A stretch of DNA of 64,000 bases, taken from Bacillus marasmi (GTDB taxonomy: Bacteria > Bacillota > Bacilli > Bacillales > Cytobacillaceae). Shown here piece by piece: positions 8,270 to 15,428 of this stretch; the first letter of the stretch is position 1; each line of letters begins with the position of its first letter. The position numbers and the translations under genes were made by a program. Where the stretch lies: contig NZ_LR656178.1 of assembly GCF_902168435.1 (NCBI RefSeq), positions 57,783 to 121,782 on the forward strand, read 5' to 3'. Under the pieces are notes generated by a model. That model was given only the letters and a program-made list of their open reading frames with translations, searched no databases and was not told the origin of the DNA.

Positions 8270-8288
8270 GATTATGAAAATCATTATC
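8270..8288. promoter_or_regulatory. Fur box
   Basis: The sequence GATTATGAAAATCATTATC matches 17 of 19 positions of the classical Fur consensus (GATAATGATAATCATTATC). It lies about 210 bases upstream of the P1B ATPase gene in an otherwise empty 340-base spacer. Fur represses or activates with ferrous iron as co-factor. Confidence 0.65.
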
Positions 8289-8428
8289 AATAATAATTAT
8301 TAATTTAAAATAATTACTATTTATTTTTTAGAAATCCTGTGTTATCATAGGTTTAACCTTAAAAACAACGGTATATAAGAGCTTTATTTAATTGAGTTTG
8401 TTGCTATCTTAAAATAATGATGTCGAAT

Positions 8429-8463
8429 ATCATTCTCAATTATATTGTTTTATTGAGAATGAT
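8429..8463. promoter_or_regulatory. 12-bp inverted repeat before the metal ATPase gene
   Basis: ATCATTCTCAAT (8429-8440) and ATTGAGAATGAT (8452-8463) are perfect inverted repeats with an 11-base spacer. Each arm resembles a Fur/PerR-type half site (TGAGAATGAT). It ends about 33 bases before the start codon, so it may also form an RNA hairpin in the leader. Confidence 0.5.
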
Positions 8464-8496
8464 TTGTTGATTAGAAAAGAAATCGGAGGGAATTAT

Positions 8497-10416
8497 ATGC
8501 TTGCTGAGGCAAAAACGATTGAGCGGCCAGTAAATATTGAAGCACCACTCTTTGAAAAATTTAAACCACATGTTGAATTATTTGCTGCTTTATTCAGTGG
8601 AATCCTTATTATTGCAGGCTGGATTCTTATGAAATACGAGTTGCAAACTGCTGCAATTATCATTTATATTGCCTCTTATGTCATCGGGGGGTACTCGAAG
8701 GCTAAAGAAGGCATTGAAGACACTATTGCCAACAAAGAACTTAATGTTGAAATGCTGATGATACTTGCAGCACTTGGTTCTGCATTCATAGGATATTGGA
8801 ACGAAGGAGCAATACTGATATTCATTTTTGCATTAAGTGGGGCACTCGAAACCTATACAATGAATAAAAGTCAGAAGGAAATTTCAGCCTTAATGGATCT
8901 ACAGCCAGAAGCAGCGGTTCGTATCATCGATGGTGTTGAGGAAATGGTTCCAATTAAACATTTATGTGTAGGTGACAAAATCTTAATTAAGCCTGGTGAA
9001 AGGGTACCGACTGATGGAAGAATTATTGAAGGGCAAACGAACCTAGATGAGGCAGCCATAACTGGAGAATCAATGCCTGTTAGCAAAACGATTACTGATG
9101 AGGTTTTTGCAGGCACGGTGAATCTTCGAGGAACAATTATCATTGAAATGACAAAGCCAAGCGGTGAAACTTTATTTCAAAAAATCATCACGCTCGTTCA
9201 GTCTGCTCAAAGTGAAAAATCTCCTTCACAGCAGTTTATTGAGCAATTTGAAGGTAAGTATGTAAAAACAGTGTTAATTGCTGTTGGTCTGATGATGTTT
9301 GTGCCACATTATGCTTTGGATTGGAGCTGGACAGAAACCATCTATCGGGCAATGATTTTATTGGTAGTTGCTTCACCATGTGCTCTTGTTGCAGCGATTA
9401 TGCCTGCAACCTTATCTGCAATTTCTAATGGGGCGCGGCACGGAATTTTATTTAAGGGGGGCGTTCATTTAGAAAATCTCGGTAATCTTCAAGCAATAGC
9501 TTTTGATAAAACAGGGACATTGACGAGGGGTAAACCCGAGGTGGCAGACGTGGTAGTACGCCAGGATTTAAGCTTAGATCAGTTTTTATTACATGTGGCC
9601 TCAATAGAAAAGTATTCAACTCACCCTCTTGCAACTGCAATAGTCCGTTTTGCAAATCAAAATCATCAAAGAGTACTATTAAAACCTGAATACATGGAGG
9701 ACCTTGCCGGTTATGGTGTGCAAGCAACAATAGATAATGTTCACTGGAAGGTGGGTAAGGCTGATTTTGTAGGACGCGAGGAAGCTGAACAATTTCAGAA
9801 TAGTATTGCATTAACGCTTGCCCAACAGGGAAAAACCATCGTTTATGCAAGAGATGATAAGGGTATTGCCGGTCTAATTACCTTGTCGGATTGTGTACGG
9901 GATGAAGCACTACAAGCAATCCGTTCTTTAAAAGCTGAAGGCATTCATACGGTCATGCTAACGGGCGATAGTAACAAAACGGCGACAGCCATAGCAGAAC
10001 AAGCTGGAATTGATCATTTCATATCCGAATGTTTACCTGAAACGAAGGTAGAGGAAATGAAAAAGCTAAAAAGTGACTATCGTACAGTTGCGATGGTTGG
10101 GGATGGAATTAATGATGCTCCTGCTCTAGCTACGGCTACGGTTGGTATTGCGATGGGAGAAGGTACAGATGTCGCGCTAGAAACTGCTGATGTTGTGCTA
10201 ATGAAAAATGACCTTCCAAAAATTGCGGAAGCTGTAAAGCTTTCGAAACGGATGAATATGATCATCAAACAAAATGTAATTTTTTCGATTGCTGTCATCA
10301 TGTTGCTAATAATATCTAATTTTTTACAATCTCTTGCACTTCCATTTGGGGTACTCGGACATGAGGGCAGTACGATATTAGTCATATTGAATGGATTAAG
10401 GCTTTTACGTTCCTAA
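8497..10416 (+). CDS. pfeT: P1B4-type metal-transporting ATPase (PfeT/ZosA-like iron exporter)
   Basis: 639 residues. The P-type ATPase core is complete: TGES actuator loop, phosphorylated Asp in DKTGT (D337), and GDGINDAP hinge. The membrane metal site is SPC (residues 293-295) and the last helix carries HEGST (H622), the pair that marks subgroup P1B4. There is no N-terminal metal-binding domain. In B. subtilis the related PfeT (formerly ZosA) exports ferrous iron and is PerR/Fur-controlled, so the upstream Fur box fits iron efflux; zinc or cobalt remain possible. Start chosen at ATG 8497 (CGGAGGG 7 bases upstream). Terminator follows at 10423. Confidence 0.88.
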   Translation: MLAEAKTIERPVNIEAPLFEKFKPHVELFAALFSGILIIAGWILMKYELQTAAIIIYIASYVIGGYSKAKEGIEDTIANKELNVEMLMILAALGSAFIGYWNEGAILIFIFALSGALETYTMNKSQKEISALMDLQPEAAVRIIDGVEEMVPIKHLCVGDKILIKPGERVPTDGRIIEGQTNLDEAAITGESMPVSKTITDEVFAGTVNLRGTIIIEMTKPSGETLFQKIITLVQSAQSEKSPSQQFIEQFEGKYVKTVLIAVGLMMFVPHYALDWSWTETIYRAMILLVVASPCALVAAIMPATLSAISNGARHGILFKGGVHLENLGNLQAIAFDKTGTLTRGKPEVADVVVRQDLSLDQFLLHVASIEKYSTHPLATAIVRFANQNHQRVLLKPEYMEDLAGYGVQATIDNVHWKVGKADFVGREEAEQFQNSIALTLAQQGKTIVYARDDKGIAGLITLSDCVRDEALQAIRSLKAEGIHTVMLTGDSNKTATAIAEQAGIDHFISECLPETKVEEMKKLKSDYRTVAMVGDGINDAPALATATVGIAMGEGTDVALETADVVLMKNDLPKIAEAVKLSKRMNMIIKQNVIFSIAVIMLLIISNFLQSLALPFGVLGHEGSTILVILNGLRLLRS

Positions 10417-10422
10417 AATTGC

Positions 10423-10447
10423 AACAGCAGAAATGCTGTTGTATTTT
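10423..10447 (+). terminator. rho-independent terminator
   Basis: AACAGCA / TGCTGTT stem with a short loop, followed by a T-rich run, just after the ATPase stop codon. Confidence 0.65.
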
Positions 10448-10662
10448 TATGGCATTTTAACGTAAATATGTTCAAACATTAATGACGATTTTTTACATTC
10501 TTTGCATTGATAGATGAATGAAAACGCTTAAATTTGTTGTTTTTTTACAAATATCTATAGTTATTACCAAAATTTGTACGTAACATTACAGCACTTTTAA
10601 TCCTTTTGTAACATAGCAGTTGAATTCTTCTGTTATAATTAGTTGGCGAGGAGGAGAAGTGC

Positions 10663-11727
10663 ATGCCAGAATTTAAGCGTATGATTCTCTTAGGTGTTAC
10701 AACGATGATGTGTGTTTCAGGTACCTTTGCTATAAAAACAGAAGCCAACACTGAAACTATACAAAATATTCAACAAGAGTTAAATCAAACGGCTAAAGAA
10801 AAGAAATCAATTAATGATGAAATAGCCAAAATACAACAAGAAATGGATTCGTTAAATAACTACATTGCAGAGAATAAGACTAAAATGGATAATACCCAAA
10901 AAAGAATTGACGAATTAAATCAGCTTATTGAAAAAAATAAAGAGGAAATCGTCATTCTAGAGGATAAAATCCATAATCGTAAAGAGGTTATGAAAAATAG
11001 GCTTAAGGCTCTTCAAAATGATGACAATAATTTTAATTTAGTGATTAAAGTTTTAATAGAGTCTAAGAGTCTTGATGATTTTATCCAACGTGCTAGTGCT
11101 GTAAATGCTCTTCTGGATGCGGATAATGATATCCTTGAAGCACAAAAACAGGATTTAAAGAGAATTGAAGAGCATAAAAAGGAAATCGATAAACAACAGC
11201 AAATCCTAAATGAAGAACAGCAAACACTAGCAAAACAACAGGAAGAGCTAAACAACAATTTACAATCGCGTCAGGAAAATCTTTCTGTTATGCAGGATAA
11301 ATACAGTCAAATAGCAGAACAGGAAGCCGGAATCGCTGCTCAATTAAAAGCCGCTCAAGACAAAATTCGTGCAGAACAAGCGGCAGCAGCTGCAATCGCT
11401 AGTGTAAATCAAGGCGGGCAGCAAACTGCGCCTACAGGTAATGGACGAGAAATGTATGTTTCTGCGACAGCTTACAGCCCAGAGGAATCTGGTCCAACTA
11501 CAAGATTAGGCCATAATATACACGAAAACCCAAATTTGAAAATAATTGCTGTGGATCCAACTGTAATTCCACTTGGAAGTAGAGTATGGGTTGAAGGCTA
11601 TGGTGAGGCAATAGCTGGAGATACTGGTTCGGCAATTAAAGGCTACAAAATTGATGTGTTAATGCCTACAAAGGCAGCAGCACTGCAATGGGGCCGTAAA
11701 ACAGTAAAAGTCATTGTCCTAAATTAA
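10663..11727 (+). CDS. secreted coiled-coil protein with C-terminal 3D domain (cell-wall lytic type)
   Basis: 354 residues. A signal peptide spans about residues 1-28 (ILLGVTTMMCVSGTFAIKTEA). Residues ~30-235 are one long Q/E/K-rich coiled coil like the PcsB/CwlO N-terminal region. The last ~95 residues form a 3D domain: VSATAYSP, IIAVDPTVIPLGSRVW, GDTG and KIDVLMPT supply the three conserved Asp. Such domains are found in peptidoglycan lytic transglycosylases and stationary-phase factors (YocH, MltA-like), so the protein likely acts in the wall. GAGGAGGAG precedes the ATG and an extended -10 (TGTTATAAT) is at about 10631-10639. Confidence 0.88.
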   Translation: MPEFKRMILLGVTTMMCVSGTFAIKTEANTETIQNIQQELNQTAKEKKSINDEIAKIQQEMDSLNNYIAENKTKMDNTQKRIDELNQLIEKNKEEIVILEDKIHNRKEVMKNRLKALQNDDNNFNLVIKVLIESKSLDDFIQRASAVNALLDADNDILEAQKQDLKRIEEHKKEIDKQQQILNEEQQTLAKQQEELNNNLQSRQENLSVMQDKYSQIAEQEAGIAAQLKAAQDKIRAEQAAAAAIASVNQGGQQTAPTGNGREMYVSATAYSPEESGPTTRLGHNIHENPNLKIIAVDPTVIPLGSRVWVEGYGEAIAGDTGSAIKGYKIDVLMPTKAAALQWGRKTVKVIVLN

Positions 11728-11743
11728 TAGAATCATAATTTCC

Positions 11744-11785
11744 AAAAAGCATGTAGCTCATTCAATTGAGTTACATGCTTTTTTT
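11744..11785 (+). terminator. rho-independent terminator
   Basis: A long stem AAAAAGCATGTAgCTCA / TGAGtTACATGCTTTTT with one mismatch, directly after the 3D-domain gene. Confidence 0.85.
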
Positions 11786-11957
11786 ATGAAAAATGATAGA
11801 AAGCGCTAGGAGGGAGATTTGTAGACTGTTGTTCCACTTTTAACATGTAGGACAAACATCCATTTCGATTGCTGTTGGGTATAAATACAAGATAAATATA
11901 TGATTGCGAATAACCTATAAAGACATTAGACAATCATGTACAAAGGAGATGGAAGTA

Positions 11958-12524
11958 ATGGGTAATAGGAACTATTCTAAAGTACATCATGAAGAAGACC
12001 GCTATTATCTTGGTTACAAGGAAGGATATCGTGAAGGTTATCAAGATGGGTATCAAGATGGGTTAAAGCATTCCCGTAATATTAAACATGATCATGAAAA
12101 AGATGATAACAAACATTGTGAATATAAAGAACAAAACAAATATCAAGAAAATGATACAAACAATGATCAAGACAAAGAAAAGCTGCACACTACAAAAGCG
12201 AGCGAAGATTTTATTAGCGAATATATAGACGAGAATTGTGAGATTGAAAACAAAGGAAAGGTAAGGGTAGAACTTAGAATCGTCAGAAATGACGATAATA
12301 ATATGAAGGAACAAGAAGATTTTGATGATGAAAAGGTGGAATACCGCAGGGATCGTAAAAAGGTTTATGAAGAGGATAACATTGAATATCGCAAGGATCG
12401 CATGAAAAATATTCATAAAGACGAAAAAAATGACTACGAAAAACCACACCGTTACTCTGCTTTTGATCACTTTTTCAATGATAGAAAAGATACAAGAGAA
12501 TCGAATAGAAGAAAATCGTATTAA
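11958..12524 (+). CDS. highly charged repeat protein of unknown function
   Basis: 188 residues, almost entirely Lys, Asp, Glu, Asn, Arg, Tyr and His. Near the N-terminus is a tetrad repeat, GYKEGYREGYQDGYQDG, and two later segments repeat the pattern EYRRDRKK/EYRKDRMK. No membrane segment, no recognised family; intrinsically disordered in appearance. AAAGGAG lies 8 bases before the ATG at 11958, so I reject the upstream start at 11904. Similar charged proteins occur among Bacillus spore-coat-associated proteins, but nothing here proves that. A copy of the GCTGGGACA-type repeat begins just after the stop. Confidence 0.65.
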   Translation: MGNRNYSKVHHEEDRYYLGYKEGYREGYQDGYQDGLKHSRNIKHDHEKDDNKHCEYKEQNKYQENDTNNDQDKEKLHTTKASEDFISEYIDENCEIENKGKVRVELRIVRNDDNNMKEQEDFDDEKVEYRRDRKKVYEEDNIEYRKDRMKNIHKDEKNDYEKPHRYSAFDHFFNDRKDTRESNRRKSY

Positions 12525-12532
12525 AGGAAAGA

Positions 12533-12996
12533 GTTGAGGCAGAACTATATTGTCTGCTATTAAAACCGAATAATTTTTTATGGAAGCCTATATTAATGTT
12601 CAGTGTGATTTTCATGTTTATATGAGAAAATAGGCGGAGAATTTCCCCTTATTGTATGTAAGGGGGCTAATTAAGCTGAAATAAGCGGAAAATTTCCACT
12701 TAACTACTCCAAAAAAGACAAAATCCAGTGATTTTTATGAAATAAGCGGAAAAACTCCTGCTATTTCAAGGGAAATACCCATATTTCCCAAAATAAGCGG
12801 AATTATTCCACTTATTTTCAAACATAAAAGAATCAACATTCGGGTTAACAGACCCACAAAAAAATCTTGCACTGTGATCCATATTTATTTCAGGGAAGTG
12901 CCTATGAATAAAAAAAACGAACTATTAGGAAATTCTAAGTTGGAATTTCGCAAGATAGTTCGTTTTTTTGTAGCTGAAATACTTATGTCCCAGCCT
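12533..12996 (+). repeat. interspersed repeat family 1, copy A
   Basis: About 464 bp and clearly homologous to copies at 29718, 41828 and 55309. The left end is degraded; the right end TGTCCCAGCC is intact. The inside holds several AATAAGCGGA/TCCGCTTATT hairpins and, near the right end, a long inverted repeat around CGAACTATTAGGAAATTC with flanking T-run that resembles a terminator. It fills the spacer between convergent genes and has no coding potential. Confidence 0.85.
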
Positions 12997-13007
12997 TTTT
13001 TTTATTA

Positions 13008-13370
13008 TCAAATTTCACGCAGTTTACTTCGAATTTCTATTAATGCTTCTCGCGTCTTTTCAAGCTCGAAGATGACATATTTATATTTTTTATGTCCGCT
13101 TAACTCCAAATGAATGAGTGGTACGTAATGTTCAAATGAAAAAAAGTACCATTCCTTTTCGTAATAAAAAGTTCCTTCGTAAATATTCAGAAAAGCAACC
13201 GATGTTCCGGGAATTCGTAGCATCCACAGCGGCGGTTTATAATGTTCAACATAGACACGTTTAATACATTGATAGGGAATCCTTAATTCACGCTTTAAAG
13301 CTAATAAACTAACAGTACCAGATAGCTTTAACACTAATTCGTGATCGGTAAAGTGTAATTCTCGAGCCAA
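13008..13370 (-). CDS. hypothetical protein, PH-like beta-rich
   Basis: 120 residues. Alternating hydrophobic strands (ELVLKLSGTVSLLALKRELR, IPYQCIKRVYVE, TSVAFLNIYEGTFYY) and a C-terminal helix (EKTREALIEIRSKLREI) suggest a bacterial pleckstrin-homology-like fold; the WMLRIPGT turn and final helix fit this. Function unknown. GGAGGTG lies 6 bases upstream of the TTG at 13370 (giving MARELHF), which therefore is the better start than the GTG at 13391 that overlaps the ribosome site. It is convergent with the repeat element and divergent from the peroxiredoxin gene. Confidence 0.7.
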   Translation of the reverse strand: MARELHFTDHELVLKLSGTVSLLALKRELRIPYQCIKRVYVEHYKPPLWMLRIPGTSVAFLNIYEGTFYYEKEWYFFSFEHYVPLIHLELSGHKKYKYVIFELEKTREALIEIRSKLREI

Positions 13371-13552
13371 GAAATTCACCTCCGGAAACACAATTAACCC
13401 ATCATCATTATAACATTTTACGATTTGGAAAAATTCGAAATTTTTTCGTCAAAAAATAATAATGAGGATAATAAGCTGCTTTGTACATTAAAACTAAAGT
13501 TTTGGAAATGCTATTGGAACGAAGTGGAATATGAAATTGAGGGAGGAATAAC

Positions 13553-14086
13553 ATGGAGGCGTCTTTAAAAATAGGTGATGCTGCGCCTAATTTTACTTTA
13601 CCCGCAACCAAAAAAGAGAAGATTTCACTCTCTGATTATTATGGAAGAAAGAATGTAGTTGTAGCGTTTTATGGAATGGATTTTACACCAGGCTGAATCA
13701 AGGAAATTGCCTCTTGGAAAGAGGATTACAAGAAGTTTGAACAAGCGAATGCAGAAATTTTAGCCATTAGTGTTGATCATATTCACTCACACCGTGTCTT
13801 TGAAGCAAGTATGGGTACATTGCCATATCCGCTCCTATCTGATTGGCATAAAGAAACCGTTAAAAGTTACAGTGTATTCAACGCTAAGGGGGAAACCGCT
13901 GTTCGTTCCGTGTTTGTCATAAATCAAGAAGGCATATTAACTTATCAAAATACTTCTTTTAAAGCGGATAACCTGCAGCATTATCAGGCAGTATTTGATG
14001 AATTGGAAAAATTGAATGATAAACCAAAATCAAATATATGGATGAATCAAGAAACTACCTCTCAACCTAATGAATACTTAAATTAA
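13553..14086 (+). CDS. candidate selenoprotein peroxiredoxin (in-frame UGA at peroxidatic residue 48)
   Basis: 177 residues of AhpC/TSA (BCP/PrxU-like) peroxiredoxin when the TGA at 13694-13696 is read through. [19 protein letters not shown], then FYGMDFTPG, then UGA, then [14 protein letters not shown]. The UGA stands exactly where family members have the peroxidatic Cys of the TPGC motif. The frame is otherwise intact to the C-terminus ([15 protein letters not shown]), with no second stop or frameshift and no other Cys. GGGAGGAATAAC precedes the ATG. A stem-loop at 13710-13724 fits a bacterial SECIS. Sec-containing peroxiredoxins are known in Firmicutes. The alternative is a pseudogene made by a single TGC/TGT-to-TGA change. 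Confidence 0.65.
13710..13724 (+). promoter_or_regulatory. candidate bacterial SECIS stem-loop
   Basis: CCTCTT (13710-13715) pairs perfectly with AAGAGG (13719-13724) across a GGA loop. There are 19 bases between the UGA and the loop, and the loop begins with G. Published bacterial SECIS models ask for a small apical loop with G in the first two positions at roughly this distance. It is inside the reading frame, as bacterial elements are. Confidence 0.55.
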
Positions 14087-14094
14087 TATAAGTC

Positions 14095-14135
14095 TAATAA
14101 AAATACCTTGCATACTTTGCAAGGTATTTTTATTA
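14095..14135. terminator. bidirectional rho-independent terminator
   Basis: An 18-bp perfect inverted repeat (14095-14112 and 14118-14135) around ACCTTGCA/TGCAAGGT with AT-rich outer arms on both sides. It separates the peroxiredoxin gene from the convergent coat operon. Confidence 0.9.
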
Positions 14136-14157
14136 GACAAATCATTTTAAATGATCA

Positions 14158-14457
14158 TCATTCACCAGTTAACTTAAGTGCAGTATTGGTAATTTTTAAA
14201 TCTAATTGAAGTTGTTCCTCCAAGTTACTTGGATGATACATTCCTTTAGCTATCATGTAATTTGAAATGCTCTCGTGAGTGGCGACAGCGCTTCGTAATT
14301 GTTCCTGTAGTTCTGCTTTGACCTCAGGCGTATTGCATTCGGTTATGGCAAAGGCTAAATTTCGAACTCCTGCTTTTGTGGAGATAAGGAAATCTGTAGC
14401 AATTACCTGATCCGTCATGCCTCCCATGCCCATCAAGCTTTTTATCATATCATTCAT
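14158..14457 (-). CDS. yraD: spore coat protein CotF-like (YraD type)
   Basis: 99 residues, the same length as B. subtilis YraD. A ferritin-like helical pair typical of the Coat F family is visible: MTDQVIATDFLISTKAGVRN and ELQEQLRSAVATHESISNYM, then KGMYHPSN. Coat F proteins are assembled on the forespore under late mother-cell control. Its start overlaps the stop of the preceding short gene (ATG within AATGAATG), so it is translationally coupled to the yraE-like gene. No sigma-K promoter could be assigned by eye. Confidence 0.8.
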   Translation of the reverse strand: MNDMIKSLMGMGGMTDQVIATDFLISTKAGVRNLAFAITECNTPEVKAELQEQLRSAVATHESISNYMIAKGMYHPSNLEEQLQLDLKITNTALKLTGE

Positions 14458-14660
14458 TGATTTTCACTCCCATTAGTTATGAATTGTTGAAGGCGATTAA
14501 CAGCATTTGTCCCTGCAAGAACTTCAGCATTAAGAATAGTCTTTAACTCAGGATCTTGTACAAGTTTTCCCATTAAAAACGATTTCGTTAAACTTAAATT
14601 TTTGAACGTTAAAAGTTCATGAACTTCGAGCGTTTCGTGTAAACCCATATATTTTGTCAT
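14454..14660 (-). CDS. yraE: spore coat-associated protein (YraE type)
   Basis: 68 residues beginning MTKYMGLHETLEVHELLTFK. It resembles the short Coat-F-associated proteins YraE/YraG of B. subtilis, which pair with a longer Coat F partner. The HETLEVHELLTFK block recurs in the divergent gene at 14820 (YHETMDTHEMINFK), showing the two are paralogues. AAGGAG lies 7 bases upstream of ATG 14660, so the upstream ATG at 14690 is not used. First gene of a two-gene operon. Confidence 0.72.
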   Translation of the reverse strand: MTKYMGLHETLEVHELLTFKNLSLTKSFLMGKLVQDPELKTILNAEVLAGTNAVNRLQQFITNGSENQ

Positions 14661-14819
14661 GTCATGCTCCTTTAAATGTTTTAATAACATTTTGTGTAAT
14701 TTAAGCAGTTTACCTATTGTTAAATATTGTTATTTTTTCACACCAAAAGAACTGAATACTATCCAAAAAAGACGGCAAATTAAATCTGTATATAAAGACT
14801 GTTTTTGGAGGGTTTTACT

Positions 14820-15026
14820 TTGGAAAATGGGGTGCTAGCTTACCACGAAACGATGGATACGCATGAAATGATTAATTTTAAAACAGTGTGTTTAATGAAA
14901 TCAAAGCTTATGCAAGGTATTTGTTTTGATAATGATTTAAAAGCACTTATGCAAAAGGATGTGCAACAATCTGTTCAAGCACTTCAAGAATTAAAAGGAC
15001 TCTACACTAAAGCACGTACAGAATAA
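14820..15026 (+). CDS. yraG: spore coat-associated protein (YraG type)
   Basis: 68 residues from a TTG start at 14820 that has GGAGGG 7 bases upstream. MENGVLAYHETMDTHEMINF is clearly paralogous to the YraE-like protein on the other strand. It opens the divergent operon yraG-yraF-adhB, an order also seen in B. subtilis. Likely a spore-coat component made late in the mother cell; evidence for the role is family context only. Confidence 0.72.
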   Translation: MENGVLAYHETMDTHEMINFKTVCLMKSKLMQGICFDNDLKALMQKDVQQSVQALQELKGLYTKARTE

Positions 15027-15045
15027 TTTAGTTTGGAGGTGTATC

Positions 15046-15408
15046 ATGAACCAGGATTATTTAGATCCAAAATATGCAGAAGGAATGCCAAAGATGGCTG
15101 ACTCAGCATTTGCGATGGACTTTCTTTTAGGAATAAAGACAGGAATTCGCTATTATGCGGTCACATTAACTGAAACTGCAAGTCCTGAGCTTCGTCAGGT
15201 TTTATACAAGCAGATGGAGCAAGCCATTGATTTACATACTGAGGTAACGGAATTGATGTTAAACAAGGGCTGGCTCTATCCAAACGATGTAAATAAGCAG
15301 ATAGAATTGGATTTGAAATCAGCCGACATGGCTATCACTATAGCTAATATGGAGCTTTTTCCACTGGATACTGACCGCCGCGGCACCTTTGCGACACCGA
15401 ATATATAG
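15046..15408 (+). CDS. yraF: spore coat protein CotF-like (YraF type)
   Basis: 120 residues (B. subtilis YraF is 122). The Coat F ferritin-like block is clear: MADSAFAMDFLLGIKTGIRY, QVLYKQMEQAIDLHTEVTEL and KGWLYPNDVNKQIELDL. It pairs with the short YraG-like protein upstream (19-base gap) and is followed by adhB after 20 bases, so all three should be one transcript. TTTGGAGGTG is 6 bases before the ATG. Confidence 0.82.
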   Translation: MNQDYLDPKYAEGMPKMADSAFAMDFLLGIKTGIRYYAVTLTETASPELRQVLYKQMEQAIDLHTEVTELMLNKGWLYPNDVNKQIELDLKSADMAITIANMELFPLDTDRRGTFATPNI

Positions 15409-15428
15409 CAGGTTTGGAGGACAGATGC

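Noticed and set aside
9452-9850. 132-residue minus frame inside the metal ATPase gene
   Set aside because: Overlaps a well-conserved ATPase domain completely and has no recognisable features.
12063-12470. 135-residue hydrophobic frame on the minus strand
   Set aside because: It is the antisense image of the Lys/Asp-rich gene at 11958: AT-rich charged codons read backwards give Ile/Phe/Val. No ribosome site and no family.
13694-13696. Simple pseudogene explanation for the in-frame TGA
   Set aside because: Not excluded, but less favoured: the only lesion falls on the catalytic residue, the rest of the frame is intact, and a SECIS-like hairpin follows at the right distance.
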